A stretch of 64,000 nucleotides of DNA, from contig NZ_BNBB01000027.1 in NCBI RefSeq assembly GCF_014654615.1, positions 1 through 64,000 of the forward strand, in the 5' to 3' direction. A program made the position numbers and the translations under genes. The notes below the pieces were generated by a model. It did not search any database and was not told the origin of the DNA. It saw nothing but the letters and a program-made list of their open reading frames with translations. Below are positions 24,642 through 37,493 of the stretch, piece after piece; the stretch's first letter is position 1; each line of letters opens with the position of its first letter. Origin of the DNA: Streptosporangium violaceochromogenes (GTDB taxonomy: Bacteria; Actinomycetota; Actinomycetes; Streptosporangiales; Streptosporangiaceae).

Positions 24642-25046
24642 ATGCCTCCTAAGAGCCGCCAGGGTGCCCCTAAGAAGGTGCGCCGCAAGGAGAAGAAGAA
24701 CGTCGCTCATGGGCACGCCCATATCAAGAGCACGTTCAACAACACGATCGTTTCGATCACCGACCCGAACGGGAACGTGATCTCCTGGGCCAGCGCCGGC
24801 CACGTCGGGTTCAAGGGCTCCCGTAAGTCCACCCCGTTCGCCGCGCAGATGGCCGCCGAGAACGCCGCTCGCCGGGCCATGGAGCACGGCATGCGGAAGG
24901 TCGACGTCTTCGTCAAGGGCCCCGGCTCCGGCCGTGAGACCGCGATCCGTTCGCTGCAGGCGACCGGCCTTGAGGTCGGCTCCATCCAGGACGTCACCCC
25001 CGTGCCGCACAACGGCTGCCGTCCGCCCAAGCGCCGTCGCGTCTGA
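24642..25046 (+). CDS. rpsK: 30S ribosomal protein S11
   Basis: 134-aa platform protein ([45 protein letters not shown] end). Complete, ATG at 24642, between rpsM and rpsD. Confidence 0.99.
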   Translation: MPPKSRQGAPKKVRRKEKKNVAHGHAHIKSTFNNTIVSITDPNGNVISWASAGHVGFKGSRKSTPFAAQMAAENAARRAMEHGMRKVDVFVKGPGSGRETAIRSLQATGLEVGSIQDVTPVPHNGCRPPKRRRV

Positions 25047-25066
25047 CGCCCAGGAGAAGATAGAAA

Positions 25067-25693
25067 ATGGCTCGTTACACGGGTGCGGACTGCAAGCTCT
25101 GCCGCAGGGAGAAGACCAAGCTCTTCCTCAAGGGCAAGAAGTGCGAGTCCGCGAAGTGCCCCATCGAGATCCGTCCTTACCCGCCGGGTGAGCACGGCCG
25201 CGGCCGGCCCAAGGAGTCGGAGTACCAGCTCCAGCTCCGTGAGAAGCAGAAGACCCGCCGCATCTACGGCGTCCTCGAGAAGCAGTTCCACAACTACTAC
25301 GAGGAGGCCAACCGCAAGGGCGGCAAGACCGGCGAGAACCTTCTCCAGATCCTGGAGAGCCGTCTCGACAACGTGGTCTACCGCGCCGGGTTCGCCGAGT
25401 CCCGCGACGCCGCCCGCCAGCAGGTCCGCCACGGCCACATCCTGGTGAACGGCAAGAAGGTCGACATCCCGTCGTACCGCGTGCGCGAGCACGACATCGT
25501 CGAGGTCCGCGAGAAGTCGCGCAACCTCCTGCCCTACGAGGTCGCCCGCGCCACCGCCGGTGACAAGACGTACCCGGCCTGGCTGGGCGTCGCCCCGGAC
25601 GCCCTGCGCGTCCTGGTGCACCAGCTCCCGGTCCGTCAGCAGATCGACACGCAGGTCCAGGAGCAGTTGATCGTCGAGCTCTACTCCAAGTAG
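25067..25693 (+). CDS. rpsD: 30S ribosomal protein S4, zinc-binding form
   Basis: 208-aa primary 16S rRNA-binding protein. The N-terminal cysteines C9, C12, C26 and C31 (CKLC...KKCESAKC) form the zinc knuckle of C+ type S4, followed by the S4 RNA-binding domain ([37 protein letters not shown]). ATG at 25067. A very strong hairpin follows 11 bp after the stop. Confidence 0.98.
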   Translation: MARYTGADCKLCRREKTKLFLKGKKCESAKCPIEIRPYPPGEHGRGRPKESEYQLQLREKQKTRRIYGVLEKQFHNYYEEANRKGGKTGENLLQILESRLDNVVYRAGFAESRDAARQQVRHGHILVNGKKVDIPSYRVREHDIVEVREKSRNLLPYEVARATAGDKTYPAWLGVAPDALRVLVHQLPVRQQIDTQVQEQLIVELYSK

Positions 25694-25704
25694 CGGCTCG
25701 CGCG

Positions 25705-25733
25705 GGTGCCGTACGGTTCGTCCGTACGGCACC
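25705..25733 (+). terminator. Perfect 12-bp hairpin between rpsD and rpoA
   Basis: GGTGCCGTACGG (25705-25716) and CCGTACGGCACC (25722-25733) form an uninterrupted 12-bp stem with loop TTCGT. It is followed directly by TATGCT, a possible -10, and then by 54 bp to the rpoA ATG. It may be an attenuator, a processing site or a protein-binding RNA hairpin in the S4-alpha intercistronic region. Confidence 0.6.
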
Positions 25734-25793
25734 TATGCTGTTGTTGCGAGCGACGTCAAATAGCGGGCGTCGCCATTGCAGGGGAGATCCCAC

Positions 25794-26810
25794 ATGCTGA
25801 TCGCTCAGCGTCCGACGCTCCTTGAGGAAAGCCTTGAGGAGACCCGGTCCAAGTTCATCATCGAGCCGCTGGAGCCGGGCTTCGGCTACACCATCGGCAA
25901 CTCGCTGCGGCGCACGCTGCTGTCGTCCATCCCGGGCGCGGCCGTCACCAGCATCCGCATCGAGGGCGTGCTCCACGAGTTCTCCACCGTTCCCGGTGTC
26001 AAGGAGGATGTCACCGACATCATCCTGAACCTCAAGGAACTGGTCGTCTCCTCGGAGCACGACGAGCCGGTGGTCATGTACCTGCGCAAGCAGGGCCCCG
26101 GCGACGTCACCGCCGCCGACATCGCGCCCCCGGCCGGTGTCGAGGTGCACAACCCCGAACTGCGCATCGCCACGCTGAACGGCAAGGCGAAGCTGGAGAT
26201 GGAGCTGACCGTCGAGCGCGGTCGCGGCTACGTCTCCGCGGCGCAGAACAAGCAGCCCGGCCAGGAGATCGGCCGCATCCCGATCGACTCGATCTACTCG
26301 CCGGTGCTCAAGGTCACCTACAAGGTCGAGGCGACCCGTGTCGAGCAGCGCACCGACTTCGACCGCCTGATCCTCGACGTCGAGACCAAGCCGTGCATGA
26401 AGCCCCGCGACGCGGTGGCCTCCGCCGGTAAGACCCTCGTCGAGCTGTTCGGCCTGGCCCGCGAGCTCAACGTCGAGGCCGAGGGCATCGACATCGGCCC
26501 CTCGCCGACGGACGCTGCCCTGGCCGCCGACCTGGCGCTGCCGATCGAGGAACTGAACCTCACGGTCCGCTCCTACAACTGCCTCAAGCGCGAGGGCATC
26601 CACACCGTGGGCGAGCTCGTCGCCCGCAGCGAGCAGGACCTGCTCGACATCAGGAACTTCGGCGCGAAGTCCATCGAAGAGGTCAAGCAGAAGCTGCACG
26701 AGATGACGCTCGCGCTGAAGGACTCCCCGCCCGGGTTCGACCCGAGCGCGGTGGCCGGCGGCGGCTATGACGACGACGACAGCGCGTACGTCGAGACCGA
26801 GCAGTACTGA
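25794..26810 (+). CDS. rpoA: DNA-directed RNA polymerase alpha subunit
   Basis: 338-aa assembly platform of RNA polymerase. The N-terminal domain ([12 protein letters not shown]...[34 protein letters not shown]) dimerises and binds beta/beta-prime. The C-terminal domain ([44 protein letters not shown]) binds UP elements and activators. ATG at 25794 after AGGGGAG; a TTG-initiated extension is unlikely. Confidence 0.99.
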   Translation: MLIAQRPTLLEESLEETRSKFIIEPLEPGFGYTIGNSLRRTLLSSIPGAAVTSIRIEGVLHEFSTVPGVKEDVTDIILNLKELVVSSEHDEPVVMYLRKQGPGDVTAADIAPPAGVEVHNPELRIATLNGKAKLEMELTVERGRGYVSAAQNKQPGQEIGRIPIDSIYSPVLKVTYKVEATRVEQRTDFDRLILDVETKPCMKPRDAVASAGKTLVELFGLARELNVEAEGIDIGPSPTDAALAADLALPIEELNLTVRSYNCLKREGIHTVGELVARSEQDLLDIRNFGAKSIEEVKQKLHEMTLALKDSPPGFDPSAVAGGGYDDDDSAYVETEQY

Positions 26811-26823
26811 TTTTCGCTACTGA

Positions 26824-26843
26824 CGGGGGCCCGCGGGCCCCCG
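26824..26843 (+). terminator. 20-bp GC palindrome after rpoA
   Basis: A perfect palindrome CGGGGGCCCGCGGGCCCCCG begins 13 bp after the rpoA stop. As RNA it would fold into a very stable short hairpin without a U tract. rplQ follows 55 bp later, so it may attenuate rather than end transcription. Confidence 0.5.
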
Positions 26844-26898
26844 GCCCGACCCCGGTACCTCGCACGGCCGGGGCGGGTTGACTCTCAAGGAGAACGCA

Positions 26899-27417
26899 AT
26901 GCCCAGGCCCACCAAGGGTGCCCGTCTCGGCGGCAGCCCGGCTCACGAGCGGCTGATTCTGGCGAACCTCGCCACCCAGCTCTTCCAGCACGGCCGGATC
27001 AAGACCACCGAGACGAAGGCCAAGCGCCTGCGCCCGTTGGCGGAGAGGCTGATCACCAAGGCCAAGAAGGGCGACATGCACAACCGTCGCCAGGTGCTGA
27101 CGGTCATCCGTGACAAGAGTGTCGTCCACCACCTGTTCACCGAGATCGCTCCGACCTTCGCCGAGCGTCCCGGTGGCTACACCCGCATCACGAAGATCGG
27201 GATCCGCAGGGGCGACGCCGCCCCCATGGCCGTCATCGAGCTGGTGTCCGAGCCGATGAAGTCGGCCGCCGCCGCCGCCGGCAAGGCCCCGGCCGCCGAG
27301 CCGAAGCCGGCCAAGGCCGCCGAGACCGCCGAGGTCGAGGAGGCCGAGGAGGTCGCCGCCGAGGAGACCGCCGAGGCTCCCGCGGGGGAGACCGAGGCCA
27401 AGAAGGACGACGCCTGA
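26899..27417 (+). CDS. rplQ: 50S ribosomal protein L17 with acidic/Ala-rich tail
   Basis: 172-aa large-subunit protein. The conserved core ([53 protein letters not shown]...[21 protein letters not shown]) covers about 118 residues. The remaining 50 or so are low-complexity Ala/Glu/Lys, a common actinobacterial extension. ATG at 26899 preceded by CAAGGAGAA. Ends the alpha operon before a large terminator. Confidence 0.98.
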   Translation: MPRPTKGARLGGSPAHERLILANLATQLFQHGRIKTTETKAKRLRPLAERLITKAKKGDMHNRRQVLTVIRDKSVVHHLFTEIAPTFAERPGGYTRITKIGIRRGDAAPMAVIELVSEPMKSAAAAAGKAPAAEPKPAKAAETAEVEEAEEVAAEETAEAPAGETEAKKDDA

Positions 27418-27434
27418 TCTGTCAGGCCGTGTGA

Positions 27435-27477
27435 GCGGGCCCGGAGGCCTCCCCTCGCGGGAGGTGTCCGGGCCCGC
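27435..27477 (+). terminator. Terminator of the alpha operon
   Basis: An 11-bp stem GCGGGCCCGGA (27435-27445) / TCCGGGCCCGC (27467-27477) contains an inner 6-bp stem CCTCCC/GGGAGG (27448-27453, 27459-27464), giving a long cruciform-like hairpin 17 bp after rplQ. It is followed by CCCCGTTCTTTC. truA starts 24 bp later, so some readthrough is likely. Confidence 0.75.
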
Positions 27478-27501
27478 CCCGTTCTTTCGGGAGGAACGAT
27501 C

Positions 27502-28389
27502 GTGGTACGGCTGCGCCTGGACCTCGCCTACGACGGCACCGGCTTCTCCGGCTGGGCCAGGCAGCCCGGCCGGCGAACGGTGCAGGGCGTCATCGAGGAG
27601 GCGCTCGGCAGGATCCTGAGGCTGCCCGAGCCGCCGGCGCTGACCGTGGCCGGGCGGACCGACGCCGGGGTCCACGCCCGGGGTCAGGTGGCCCATGTGG
27701 ACCTGCCGGACGACGCGCCGGCCGCGCTGGAGTGGCGCCGCCGCCGGGGGGCGCCCCCCGAGGCCCCCGCCGACCCCGCGACGCCCGAGGGCGTCGACGA
27801 GCGTCTTCCGGTGCTCCTGCGACGGCTGGCCGGGCTGCTGCCGCCCGATGTGCGGGTCCACCGGGTCACCAGGGCCCCCGAGGGCTTCGACGCCCGGTTC
27901 TCGGCGATGTCGCGCCGCTACGCCTACCGGATCTGCGACGCCCCCGGCGGGGGGGACCCGCTCCGGCGCCACGAGACCCTCTGGTACCCCCGTCCGCTCG
28001 ACGCCGGCAGGCTGAACGCCGCCGCGGCGGCCCTGCTGGGCGAGCACGACTTCGCGGCCTTCTGCAAGAGGCGCGAGGGGGCGACCACGATCCGCGAGCT
28101 GCGGCGGCTCGACTGGGTCAGGGAGGACGGCCTGCTGGTCGCGACGGTGCTGGCCGACGCCTTCTGCCACTCCATGGTCCGCGCGCTCGTGGGGTCGCTG
28201 CTCCCGGTCGGGGAGGGGCGCCTGCCGGTGGAGTGGCCCGGCCGGGTGCTTGCGCGGGCCGTACGGGACTCCGGGGTGCACGTCGCCCCCGCGCACGGCC
28301 TGTGCCTGGAGGAGGTGCGCTACCCCGCGCCCGGGGACCTGGCCCGCCGCGCGGCGGAGGCCCGCCGGGTCCGTACGCTCGGCCTCTGA
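27502..28389 (+). CDS. truA: tRNA pseudouridine(38-40) synthase TruA
   Basis: 295-aa enzyme converting U38-U40 of the tRNA anticodon arm to pseudouridine. It begins [32 protein letters not shown], and the catalytic Asp is in [15 protein letters not shown] (about residue 54). An Arg/Pro-rich segment ([20 protein letters not shown], about residues 75-95) looks inserted compared with shorter homologues. GTG at 27502 after GGGAGGAACG. Common partner of rplQ. Confidence 0.95.
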   Translation: MVRLRLDLAYDGTGFSGWARQPGRRTVQGVIEEALGRILRLPEPPALTVAGRTDAGVHARGQVAHVDLPDDAPAALEWRRRRGAPPEAPADPATPEGVDERLPVLLRRLAGLLPPDVRVHRVTRAPEGFDARFSAMSRRYAYRICDAPGGGDPLRRHETLWYPRPLDAGRLNAAAAALLGEHDFAAFCKRREGATTIRELRRLDWVREDGLLVATVLADAFCHSMVRALVGSLLPVGEGRLPVEWPGRVLARAVRDSGVHVAPAHGLCLEEVRYPAPGDLARRAAEARRVRTLGL

Positions 28390-28441
28390 CGGCCGGCGCC
28401 GGCGGGCGGTCCTCGCCGGGGCGGCCATCGAGGACGCGGGG

Positions 28442-31024
<2,583 letters not shown>

Positions 31025-31128
31025 ACGGGGAAGCGTAGCGACAGCCGGAGATCATCACGCGGGTATGGGTGTTCCTGGCCGTATCGCCCGTCGGTTTTAT
31101 TGGGAAAAGCAGCCGCCTGATCCTTTGG

Positions 31129-32232
31129 TCAGGGTCGCCGCCCGGTCAGCGAACGTGCCTCCAGGGCGGGGGTGACGGTCGCGTCCACGGTGCCGAAGGC
31201 CGCCCGGTTCAGCTGCTTGACCTCGGTCTTCTTCGGCAGGTGGCCGTCCTTGAACTGGAACCAGACCATCACGGTGTAGTGGCCGTGCCGCCATCCGCCG
31301 GCGAACGCCTCGCCTGCTCCGAGGAATTTGGTGACTTTGTCCTTACCTGGCAGCGCCTTGAGGTACTCCTTCCGGGACTTGCCCGACCCGGCGGAGACGA
31401 CCTTGGCCGCCGCGGCGCTCGTCTTGAGGTTGGCCACGCCCACGGTTCCGATGATCTTTCCCGAGGCGTCCCGGAAGCTCGCGCGCAGCATCTGGGTGCA
31501 CTTGCCGTCGGTGAGCGCCTTCTGGAGCTTCGCGCCCACCACGGCGTCCTTGCACTTCTTGTCGACCCTGCGGATGGTCATCAGGTATCGCTGACCGCCG
31601 TAGGACACGCTCCTGCGTTTGAACAGCTCGGTCAGCGTGAGCGCGTAGGGGTCGGTGACGCGGGAGGCGGCGAACCCGAACTTGCCGCCCGGGCTCTGGG
31701 GGACGGGCGCGCTGGAGGTCTGGGCCGGGGGGCTCGCCGTACCGGGGTCCGGAGGGGTCTCGGACCCGGCGAGCGCGGCCAGGCCGAAGCCGCCCGCGAC
31801 CAGCGCGACCAGCGCGCCGAGCGCGATGAAGAGGGGACGCCGGGAGCGTGAACCCTCGTCGTAGGGGCTCCACATCTCCTGCCGCGGCGGCGCCTGCCGC
31901 TCCGCGGCGGTCGAGGGCCGGGTGGTGTCGGAGGCCGCGGACCGGGAGGGGGGAGAGGGCTGGGAGGTGGGCGGCCAGATGGGCTGGGAGTCCGGGGAGG
32001 GGGGAGGCTCGGAGGCCTGCCCCCGCGACGAGGACCGCGACGGGGACCGCGACAAGGGATGCGACGAGGGGTGCGGTGAGGACTGCGGTGGGGATTGCGG
32101 CGAAAAACGCGGTGGGGCCGGTGGCGGGGACTGCGGTGAGGACTCGAACCGGCGTTCGCCCCGCTCGGGCGGCATCTGCCCGGAGGGCTGGACATACGGC
32201 TGGCGACGCGGTGGCTCACCCGGAAAACCCAT
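31129..32232 (-). CDS. Paralogous proline-rich single-pass membrane protein
   Basis: 367 aa with the same plan as its downstream neighbour: a Pro/Ser/Arg-rich N-terminus of about 130 residues, one membrane helix (RRPLFIALGALVALVAGGFGLAALAG), and a C-terminal domain with RRVDKKCKDAVVGAKLQKALTDGKCTQMLRASFRDASGK and a WFQFKDGHLP motif comparable to YATFGDGHTP in the neighbour. ATG at 32232. It lies 35 bp downstream of the CAP-domain gene, probably one transcription unit running right to left. The function is unknown. Confidence 0.8.
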   Translation of the reverse strand: MGFPGEPPRRQPYVQPSGQMPPERGERRFESSPQSPPPAPPRFSPQSPPQSSPHPSSHPLSRSPSRSSSRGQASEPPPSPDSQPIWPPTSQPSPPSRSAASDTTRPSTAAERQAPPRQEMWSPYDEGSRSRRPLFIALGALVALVAGGFGLAALAGSETPPDPGTASPPAQTSSAPVPQSPGGKFGFAASRVTDPYALTLTELFKRRSVSYGGQRYLMTIRRVDKKCKDAVVGAKLQKALTDGKCTQMLRASFRDASGKIIGTVGVANLKTSAAAAKVVSAGSGKSRKEYLKALPGKDKVTKFLGAGEAFAGGWRHGHYTVMVWFQFKDGHLPKKTEVKQLNRAAFGTVDATVTPALEARSLTGRRP

Positions 32233-32267
32233 GCGCAGAGACTAGCCCTCTATCACGGCGGGTTCAT

Positions 32268-33032
32268 TCACGAGTAGCCAAAGTCCTGTGTCCACCACAG
32301 TCCGCCGGGACCGTTCACGACGCCGACACCGGTGGCGGTCAGCGCGCAGTTGAGGATGTTGGCCCGATGGCTGCGGGTGGTCATCCAGCTCCGCACCGCC
32401 TCGGCGGCCGAGGTGTGGCCGCGGCCGATGTTCTCGGCGCCGCCGTCACGGTAGCCGGCGGCCTCCATCCGCTGCCAGGGCGAGGCGCCGTCGGGGGAGT
32501 TGTGGGAGAAGTCGTCGTCGGCCGCCATCTCGGAGGAGTGGGTCCTGGCCGACCGGGTCAGCCTCCGGTCCACCCGGAGCGGCGCGCACCCGGCCCGCCT
32601 GCGCTCGGCGTTGACGAGCCGCACGACCTCGTTCTCCAGCGCGACCACCGGGGGGAAGGAGTCGTCGTCATCGTCCTCCCTGGGGCCGCTGAGGATGTAG
32701 CGGGGGCCGTCGTCGTCGCGCTCGTCGTCCTCGTCGCGGAGCTCGCGGGTGGGTTGTGGGCTGGGCCGTCCCCGCGTCGCCGACGGGATGGCGGTGGGGC
32801 GGATCACCCGGGCCAGCGGGGCGCGGTGCTCGCCCTCGGCCCTGACCGTGGGGGTGGGGGTGGTCTGGGCGGGGCCCGCGTTGTTGAGGTAGACCTGGTC
32901 GGGCCCCTGCTCCTCGCGGGTGCTCCGGCCGAGGAGGAATCCGAGCAGCAGCACGGTCATCAGGCAGGCGAACAGCCCCATGCGGCGCAGGCTGGTCCGC
33001 TGGGTACGACGAAGGTCGGGGGGCTGCCACAT
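32268..33032 (-). CDS. Membrane-anchored CAP (SCP/PR-1) domain protein
   Basis: 254 aa. An N-terminal membrane helix or uncleaved signal (MGLFACLMTVLLLGFLLG, about residues 18-35) is followed by an acidic/Pro-rich linker and a C-terminal CAP domain of the YkwD type: NEVVRLVNAERRRAGCAPL, HSSEMA, FSHNSPDGASPW, GAENIGRG, SHRANILN and WTQDFG are all visible. CAP domains bind lipids or polysaccharide or act in cell-wall settings; no specific role can be assigned. First gene of the minus-strand surface cluster. Confidence 0.9.
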   Translation of the reverse strand: MWQPPDLRRTQRTSLRRMGLFACLMTVLLLGFLLGRSTREEQGPDQVYLNNAGPAQTTPTPTVRAEGEHRAPLARVIRPTAIPSATRGRPSPQPTRELRDEDDERDDDGPRYILSGPREDDDDDSFPPVVALENEVVRLVNAERRRAGCAPLRVDRRLTRSARTHSSEMAADDDFSHNSPDGASPWQRMEAAGYRDGGAENIGRGHTSAAEAVRSWMTTRSHRANILNCALTATGVGVVNGPGGLWWTQDFGYS

Positions 33033-33198
33033 ACCGCTGCCAAAGATAGAGATGTTTGTGGCGAGGAAGAAGAGAATGTCGAGAACGTGTCAGAACCGTT
33101 CTGTGGAGCCGTAAGGGGGAGGAGCCGGTGCGTCGTTCCCTGGAGCGCTCCGGACAAGGGTAGACTGCCCCGGGACACCGGTGGAGGTCGGCGTCTTT

Positions 33199-33228
33199 TT
33201 GACCTGTCCTCATCCTCGCCGGTATCCT
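33199..33228 (+). promoter_or_regulatory. Promoter of rplM-rpsI-glmM
   Basis: TTGACC (33199-33204) and TATCCT (33223-33228) with an 18-bp spacer match the actinobacterial housekeeping consensus. The gene-free stretch 33033-33404 otherwise holds the 5-prime side of the divergent CAP gene and a leader of about 170 nt before rplM, long enough for RNA-level control; I recognise no known leader motif. Confidence 0.75.
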
Positions 33229-33404
33229 GCTAGTTCGTTGTGTGCGAATTGGTCTCCTCGGCAGACCGATGCGCGGCGCGTCCGGCGTCATCTCCCGAAG
33301 CCTGGGAGACGGAAGGTCCGGGCTGTCGTGTGCCCGCACCTACCGACCCACGTTGCTGCCACCTCCGGCAGCCCCGAAGACGCGAGCAAAGAAGGCATAC
33401 GACC

Positions 33405-33848
33405 GTGCGCACGTACACACCTAAGCCTGCCGAAGTCGAGCGTCAGTGGCACATCATCGACGCCACCGACATCGTGCTTGGACGGCTGGCCAGTCACGTC
33501 GCGATCCTGCTTCGCGGTAAGCACAAGCCGATCTTCGCCAACCACGTCGACACGGGTGACTTCGTCATCGTCATCAACGCCGACAAGGTCGCCCTGACCG
33601 GCAACAAGCTTGAGCAGAAGAGGGCGTACCGCCACTCGGGCTACCCCGGTGGTCTGCGTTCGGTGACCTACGGCGAGCTCATGGCGAAGCGTCCCGACCG
33701 CGCCGTGGAGAAGGCGGTCAAGGGCATGCTGCCCAAGAACGCCCTCGGCCGAAAGATGATCAAGAAGCTCAAGGTCTACGCGGGGTCCGAGCACCCGCAC
33801 CAGGCCCAGAGGCCGGTGCCCTTCGAGCTCACCCAGATCACCCAGTAG
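33405..33848 (+). CDS. rplM: 50S ribosomal protein L13
   Basis: 147-aa early-assembly protein ([69 protein letters not shown]). The GTG at 33405 gives the normal MRTYTPK start and follows AAAGAAGG; longer in-frame readings would run into the leader and are rejected. Cotranscribed with rpsI. Confidence 0.98.
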   Translation: MRTYTPKPAEVERQWHIIDATDIVLGRLASHVAILLRGKHKPIFANHVDTGDFVIVINADKVALTGNKLEQKRAYRHSGYPGGLRSVTYGELMAKRPDRAVEKAVKGMLPKNALGRKMIKKLKVYAGSEHPHQAQRPVPFELTQITQ

Positions 33849-33918
33849 TCACCAGCTGCTTATCGCCCGCAGCGCCGGCCGCCGGTCGGCGCCACGCTAG
33901 GAAAGTAAGAGGAGAACC

Positions 33919-34440
<522 letters not shown>

Positions 34441-34441
34441 G

Positions 34442-35797
34442 TTGGGGCGCCTCTTCGGCACCGACGGGGTACGTGGGGTCGCCGGTCGCGACCTCACGGC
34501 CGAGCTCGCCATGGACCTGTCCGTGGCCGCGGCTCATGTCCTCGGCGACGCCGGGGCGTTCAACGCCAGCGTCGGGCGGCGCGGCCGCCCGATCGCCGTC
34601 GTGGGCCGGGACCCCCGGGCCTCAGGAGAATTCCTGGAGGCCGCGGTGGTCGCCGGCCTCGCGTCGTCCGGCGTGGACGTCCTCCGGCTCGGCGTGCTGC
34701 CCACCCCGGCGGTCGCTTACCTCACCACGGCTCTCGGAGCCGACATGGGCGTGATGATCTCCGCCTCCCACAACCCCGCCCCGGACAACGGGATCAAGTT
34801 CCTCACCCGGGGCGGCTACAAGCTGCCCGACGCGGTGGAGAGCGAGATCGAGCAGCGGCTCGGCGAGAAGTGGGACCGCCCCGTCGGTGCCTCGGTCGGC
34901 CGTGTGCGCGAAGCGTACGGCGAGGCCGACCGCTACGTGTCCCACGTGCTGTCCACCGTCTCCGGCCGGCTGGACGGCCTGAACGTCGTCGTCGACTGCG
35001 CCAACGGCGCCGCCCACATGGTGGCCCCCGAGGCGCTGCTGAGGGCGGGGGCGACGGTCGAGGCCGTCGGCGCCCGTCCCGACGGCCTCAACATCAACGC
35101 CGGGTGCGGCTCCACCCACCTGGACAGGCTCCAGCAGATCGTGGTCTCCCGGGGGGCCGACGTCGGGGTCGCCTACGACGGTGACGCCGACCGCTGTCTC
35201 GCGGTCGCGCACACCGGCGAGGTGATCGACGGCGACCAGATCATGGCCGTCCTCGCCACCGCCATGCGCGCCGAGGGCACGCTGGCGGGCGGCACCGTGG
35301 TGGCGACGGTGATGTCCAACCTCGGTTTCAAGATCGCCATGCGTGAGGCGGGCATCGACGTGGTCGAGACCGCCGTGGGCGACCGCTACGTGCTGGAGGC
35401 CATGAAGGCCGGCGGCTACAACCTCGGCGGCGAGCAGTCGGGCCACGTCCTCATGCTCGACCACGCCACCACCGGGGACGGCCTGCTGACCTCGCTCCAC
35501 CTGCTGGCGGTCGTGGCCCGCGAGGGCAGGTCGCTGGCCGAGCTCGCCTCGGTGATGACCCGGCTCCCGCAGGTCCTGGTCAACGTCAAGGACGTGGACC
35601 GGGCGAAGGTGTCGGTTCCGGAGCTGTCGGTGGCGGTCGCCGCCGCGGAGTCGGAGCTCGGCGAGACCGGCCGGGTGCTGATCCGGCCGAGCGGCACCGA
35701 ACCCATGATCCGCGTCATGGTCGAGGCGTCCTCCGCCGAGCAGGCCGAGCGCGTGGCCGACCACCTGGCGGGGGTCGTCCGTACGGCCTGCGTCTGA
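34442..35797 (+). CDS. glmM: Phosphoglucosamine mutase
   Basis: 451-aa enzyme converting glucosamine-6-phosphate to glucosamine-1-phosphate for UDP-GlcNAc and peptidoglycan synthesis. It starts [18 protein letters not shown]. The phosphoserine loop [16 protein letters not shown] has S109, metal-binding DGDADR and sugar-binding GEQSGH are present, and the phosphate-binding RPSGTEP is near the end. The only start that gives the normal N-terminus is TTG at 34442, one nucleotide after the rpsI stop, implying translational coupling. Works with GlmS encoded at 49298. Confidence 0.95.
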   Translation: MGRLFGTDGVRGVAGRDLTAELAMDLSVAAAHVLGDAGAFNASVGRRGRPIAVVGRDPRASGEFLEAAVVAGLASSGVDVLRLGVLPTPAVAYLTTALGADMGVMISASHNPAPDNGIKFLTRGGYKLPDAVESEIEQRLGEKWDRPVGASVGRVREAYGEADRYVSHVLSTVSGRLDGLNVVVDCANGAAHMVAPEALLRAGATVEAVGARPDGLNINAGCGSTHLDRLQQIVVSRGADVGVAYDGDADRCLAVAHTGEVIDGDQIMAVLATAMRAEGTLAGGTVVATVMSNLGFKIAMREAGIDVVETAVGDRYVLEAMKAGGYNLGGEQSGHVLMLDHATTGDGLLTSLHLLAVVAREGRSLAELASVMTRLPQVLVNVKDVDRAKVSVPELSVAVAAAESELGETGRVLIRPSGTEPMIRVMVEASSAEQAERVADHLAGVVRTACV

Positions 35798-35805
35798 AAG
35801 CCCCC

Positions 35806-35849
35806 TTCTCGCCCGGCGTGCCCCCCGCACGCCGGGCGAGAACTTTTTT
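35806..35849 (+). terminator. Intrinsic terminator after glmM
   Basis: A perfect 16-bp stem TTCTCGCCCGGCGTGC (35806-35821) / GCACGCCGGGCGAGAA (35827-35842) with a CCCCC loop is followed by CTTTTTT, the clearest Rho-independent terminator in the window. It also lies just beyond the 3-prime end of the convergent ABC transporter operon and may serve both. Confidence 0.9.
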
Positions 35850-35859
35850 GGGGGGGCGC

Positions 35860-36576
35860 CTACTCGTCGCCGGTGAGGGAGAAGGAGCGCAGGCGCCGGC
35901 CGGCGGCGACGACCGTGACGACGGTGACGAGCACCAGTGCGGTGGCGGCGAAGCCGATCGTGATGTCGGCGGACAGGAAGGGCGAGGTGGACACCTGGTC
36001 GGCGACGGTCTGGGCCCACTGCTGGATGGAGAACTTGCGGGCGCCCGGGACGAAGTTGCCGACCAGGCCCTCCCACAGCAGGGCGTAGGCGATGCCGATC
36101 GTGACCGCGTGCCGGGTCAGGACGCCCAGCAGCATGAAGACCGCCGCGTAGGCGACACCGCCGGCGAGGGCGCCCAGGGCGAAGCCGTAGGCGATGCCGG
36201 ATTCGAGGTCGACCAGCAGGTAGGTCGCCACGAAGGTCGGCACGGCGGCGAACAGCGCGAGCATCGAGGCGGCCACGAGGAACTTGGTCCGGGCGATGGC
36301 CGGGCGGGAGATGGGCTTGGCCAGCAGGTGGACGACCGTGCCGTCGTCGATCTCGGGGGCGATCACGCCCGTTCCCGCGATCAGGCCGAGCAGCGGCAGC
36401 ATCGTGCCGAGGGCGAACTTCTCCATGAGTGTGATCGTGGTCGTCTCACTCGCGACGCCCAGGGCCCGCAGCAGGATCGCCAGGCCGAGCAGCACCAGTG
36501 GCAGCAGGATCAGCAGCCAGATCCTCCTCCGGCCGAGCAGGGCGCGGTAGGAGATCGCGGCGATGACACCGTTCAT
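35860..36576 (-). CDS. ABC-2 type transporter permease
   Basis: 238-aa integral membrane protein with about six helices (RRRIWLLILLPLVLLGLAILL, FALGTMLPLLGLIAGTGVIAPEIDDGTVVHLLAKPISRPAIA, and others). The EIDDGTVVHLLAKPISR segment is typical of ABC-2 permeases. ATG at 36576 (MNGVIAAISYRALLGRRR); a longer in-frame version would overlap the upstream ATPase and is rejected. It lies 2 bp downstream of its ATPase. The substrate is unknown. Confidence 0.9.
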   Translation of the reverse strand: MNGVIAAISYRALLGRRRIWLLILLPLVLLGLAILLRALGVASETTTITLMEKFALGTMLPLLGLIAGTGVIAPEIDDGTVVHLLAKPISRPAIARTKFLVAASMLALFAAVPTFVATYLLVDLESGIAYGFALGALAGGVAYAAVFMLLGVLTRHAVTIGIAYALLWEGLVGNFVPGARKFSIQQWAQTVADQVSTSPFLSADITIGFAATALVLVTVVTVVAAGRRLRSFSLTGDE

Positions 36577-36578
36577 GG

Positions 36579-37493
36579 TCAACCGCTCCTGTTGATCAGG
36601 TAGGAGAAGACGCTCTCCAGGTCTTCGTCGGCGGGGGAGATCTGCCACAGGCGCACCCCGGCGTCCTTGGCGACCCTGGGCAGCAGCCAGGTGAACCGCC
36701 GGAAGTCGACGGCGCGCACCTCCAGGCCCGTCTCGCCGAGGGAGACCGAGCCGGAGGAGGCGTCGGCGATCAGGGCCGCGGCCAGGCGGCGGTCGTCGCT
36801 GGAGCGGATCCGGAACACGTGCGGCCGGTCGGTCATCCTGCGGCGGATCTCGCGGAAGTCGCCGGAGGCGGCGTGGCGGCCGGCGACCAGGACCTCGATG
36901 TGCTGGGCGACCCGCTCGACCTCCTCCAGGATGTGCGAGCTGAACAGGATGGTCTTGCCCGCGGCGCCCATGGCGGCGACCAGGTCCATCAGGTGCATGC
37001 GCTGGCGGGGGTCCATGCCGTTGAACGGCTCGTCGAGCAGGAGCACCCTCGGGTCGTGCACGAGCGCGGCGGCGACCTTGATCCGCTGGCGCATGCCCTT
37101 GGAGTAGGTGTCGATCCTGCGGTCCTTGGCGGGCTCCATCTCGACCGTGGCCAGCGCCTTGCGCGCGGCCTCGTCGGGGTTGGGCAGACGGTGGAGCCTG
37201 GCGCTGGAGAGCACGAACTGCCAGCCGGTGAGGAAGCCGTAGAGGGCCTCGCGCTCGGGGACGAGGCCGATCGAGCGGTAGATCTCGTGGTTGTGCCAGA
37301 TCGCGGCGCCGTCCAGGGTGACCGTGCCGCTGGAGGGGGCCAGGAAACCGGCCATCATGTGCAGCAGCGTGGACTTGCCGGCGCCGTTGGGGCCGAGCAG
37401 GCCGGTGACCCCGGGGCCGATGGTCATGGTGACGTCGTTGACGGCGACCACGTTGCCGTACCAGCGGGAGACCTGTGTCAGTTCGATGTTCAC
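36579..37493 (-). CDS. ABC transporter ATP-binding protein
   Basis: 304-aa ATPase. Walker A GPNGAGKST near residue 34, signature YSKGMRQRIKVAAALVHDP, Walker B VLLLDEPFNGMD, and an H-loop (SSHILEEVERVA). A C-terminal extension of about 90 residues is typical of ABC-2 drug/lipid-type exporters. It overlaps the upstream permease by 4 bp. Partner of the permeases on either side. Confidence 0.93.
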   Translation of the reverse strand: MNIELTQVSRWYGNVVAVNDVTMTIGPGVTGLLGPNGAGKSTLLHMMAGFLAPSSGTVTLDGAAIWHNHEIYRSIGLVPEREALYGFLTGWQFVLSSARLHRLPNPDEAARKALATVEMEPAKDRRIDTYSKGMRQRIKVAAALVHDPRVLLLDEPFNGMDPRQRMHLMDLVAAMGAAGKTILFSSHILEEVERVAQHIEVLVAGRHAASGDFREIRRRMTDRPHVFRIRSSDDRRLAAALIADASSGSVSLGETGLEVRAVDFRRFTWLLPRVAKDAGVRLWQISPADEDLESVFSYLINRSG

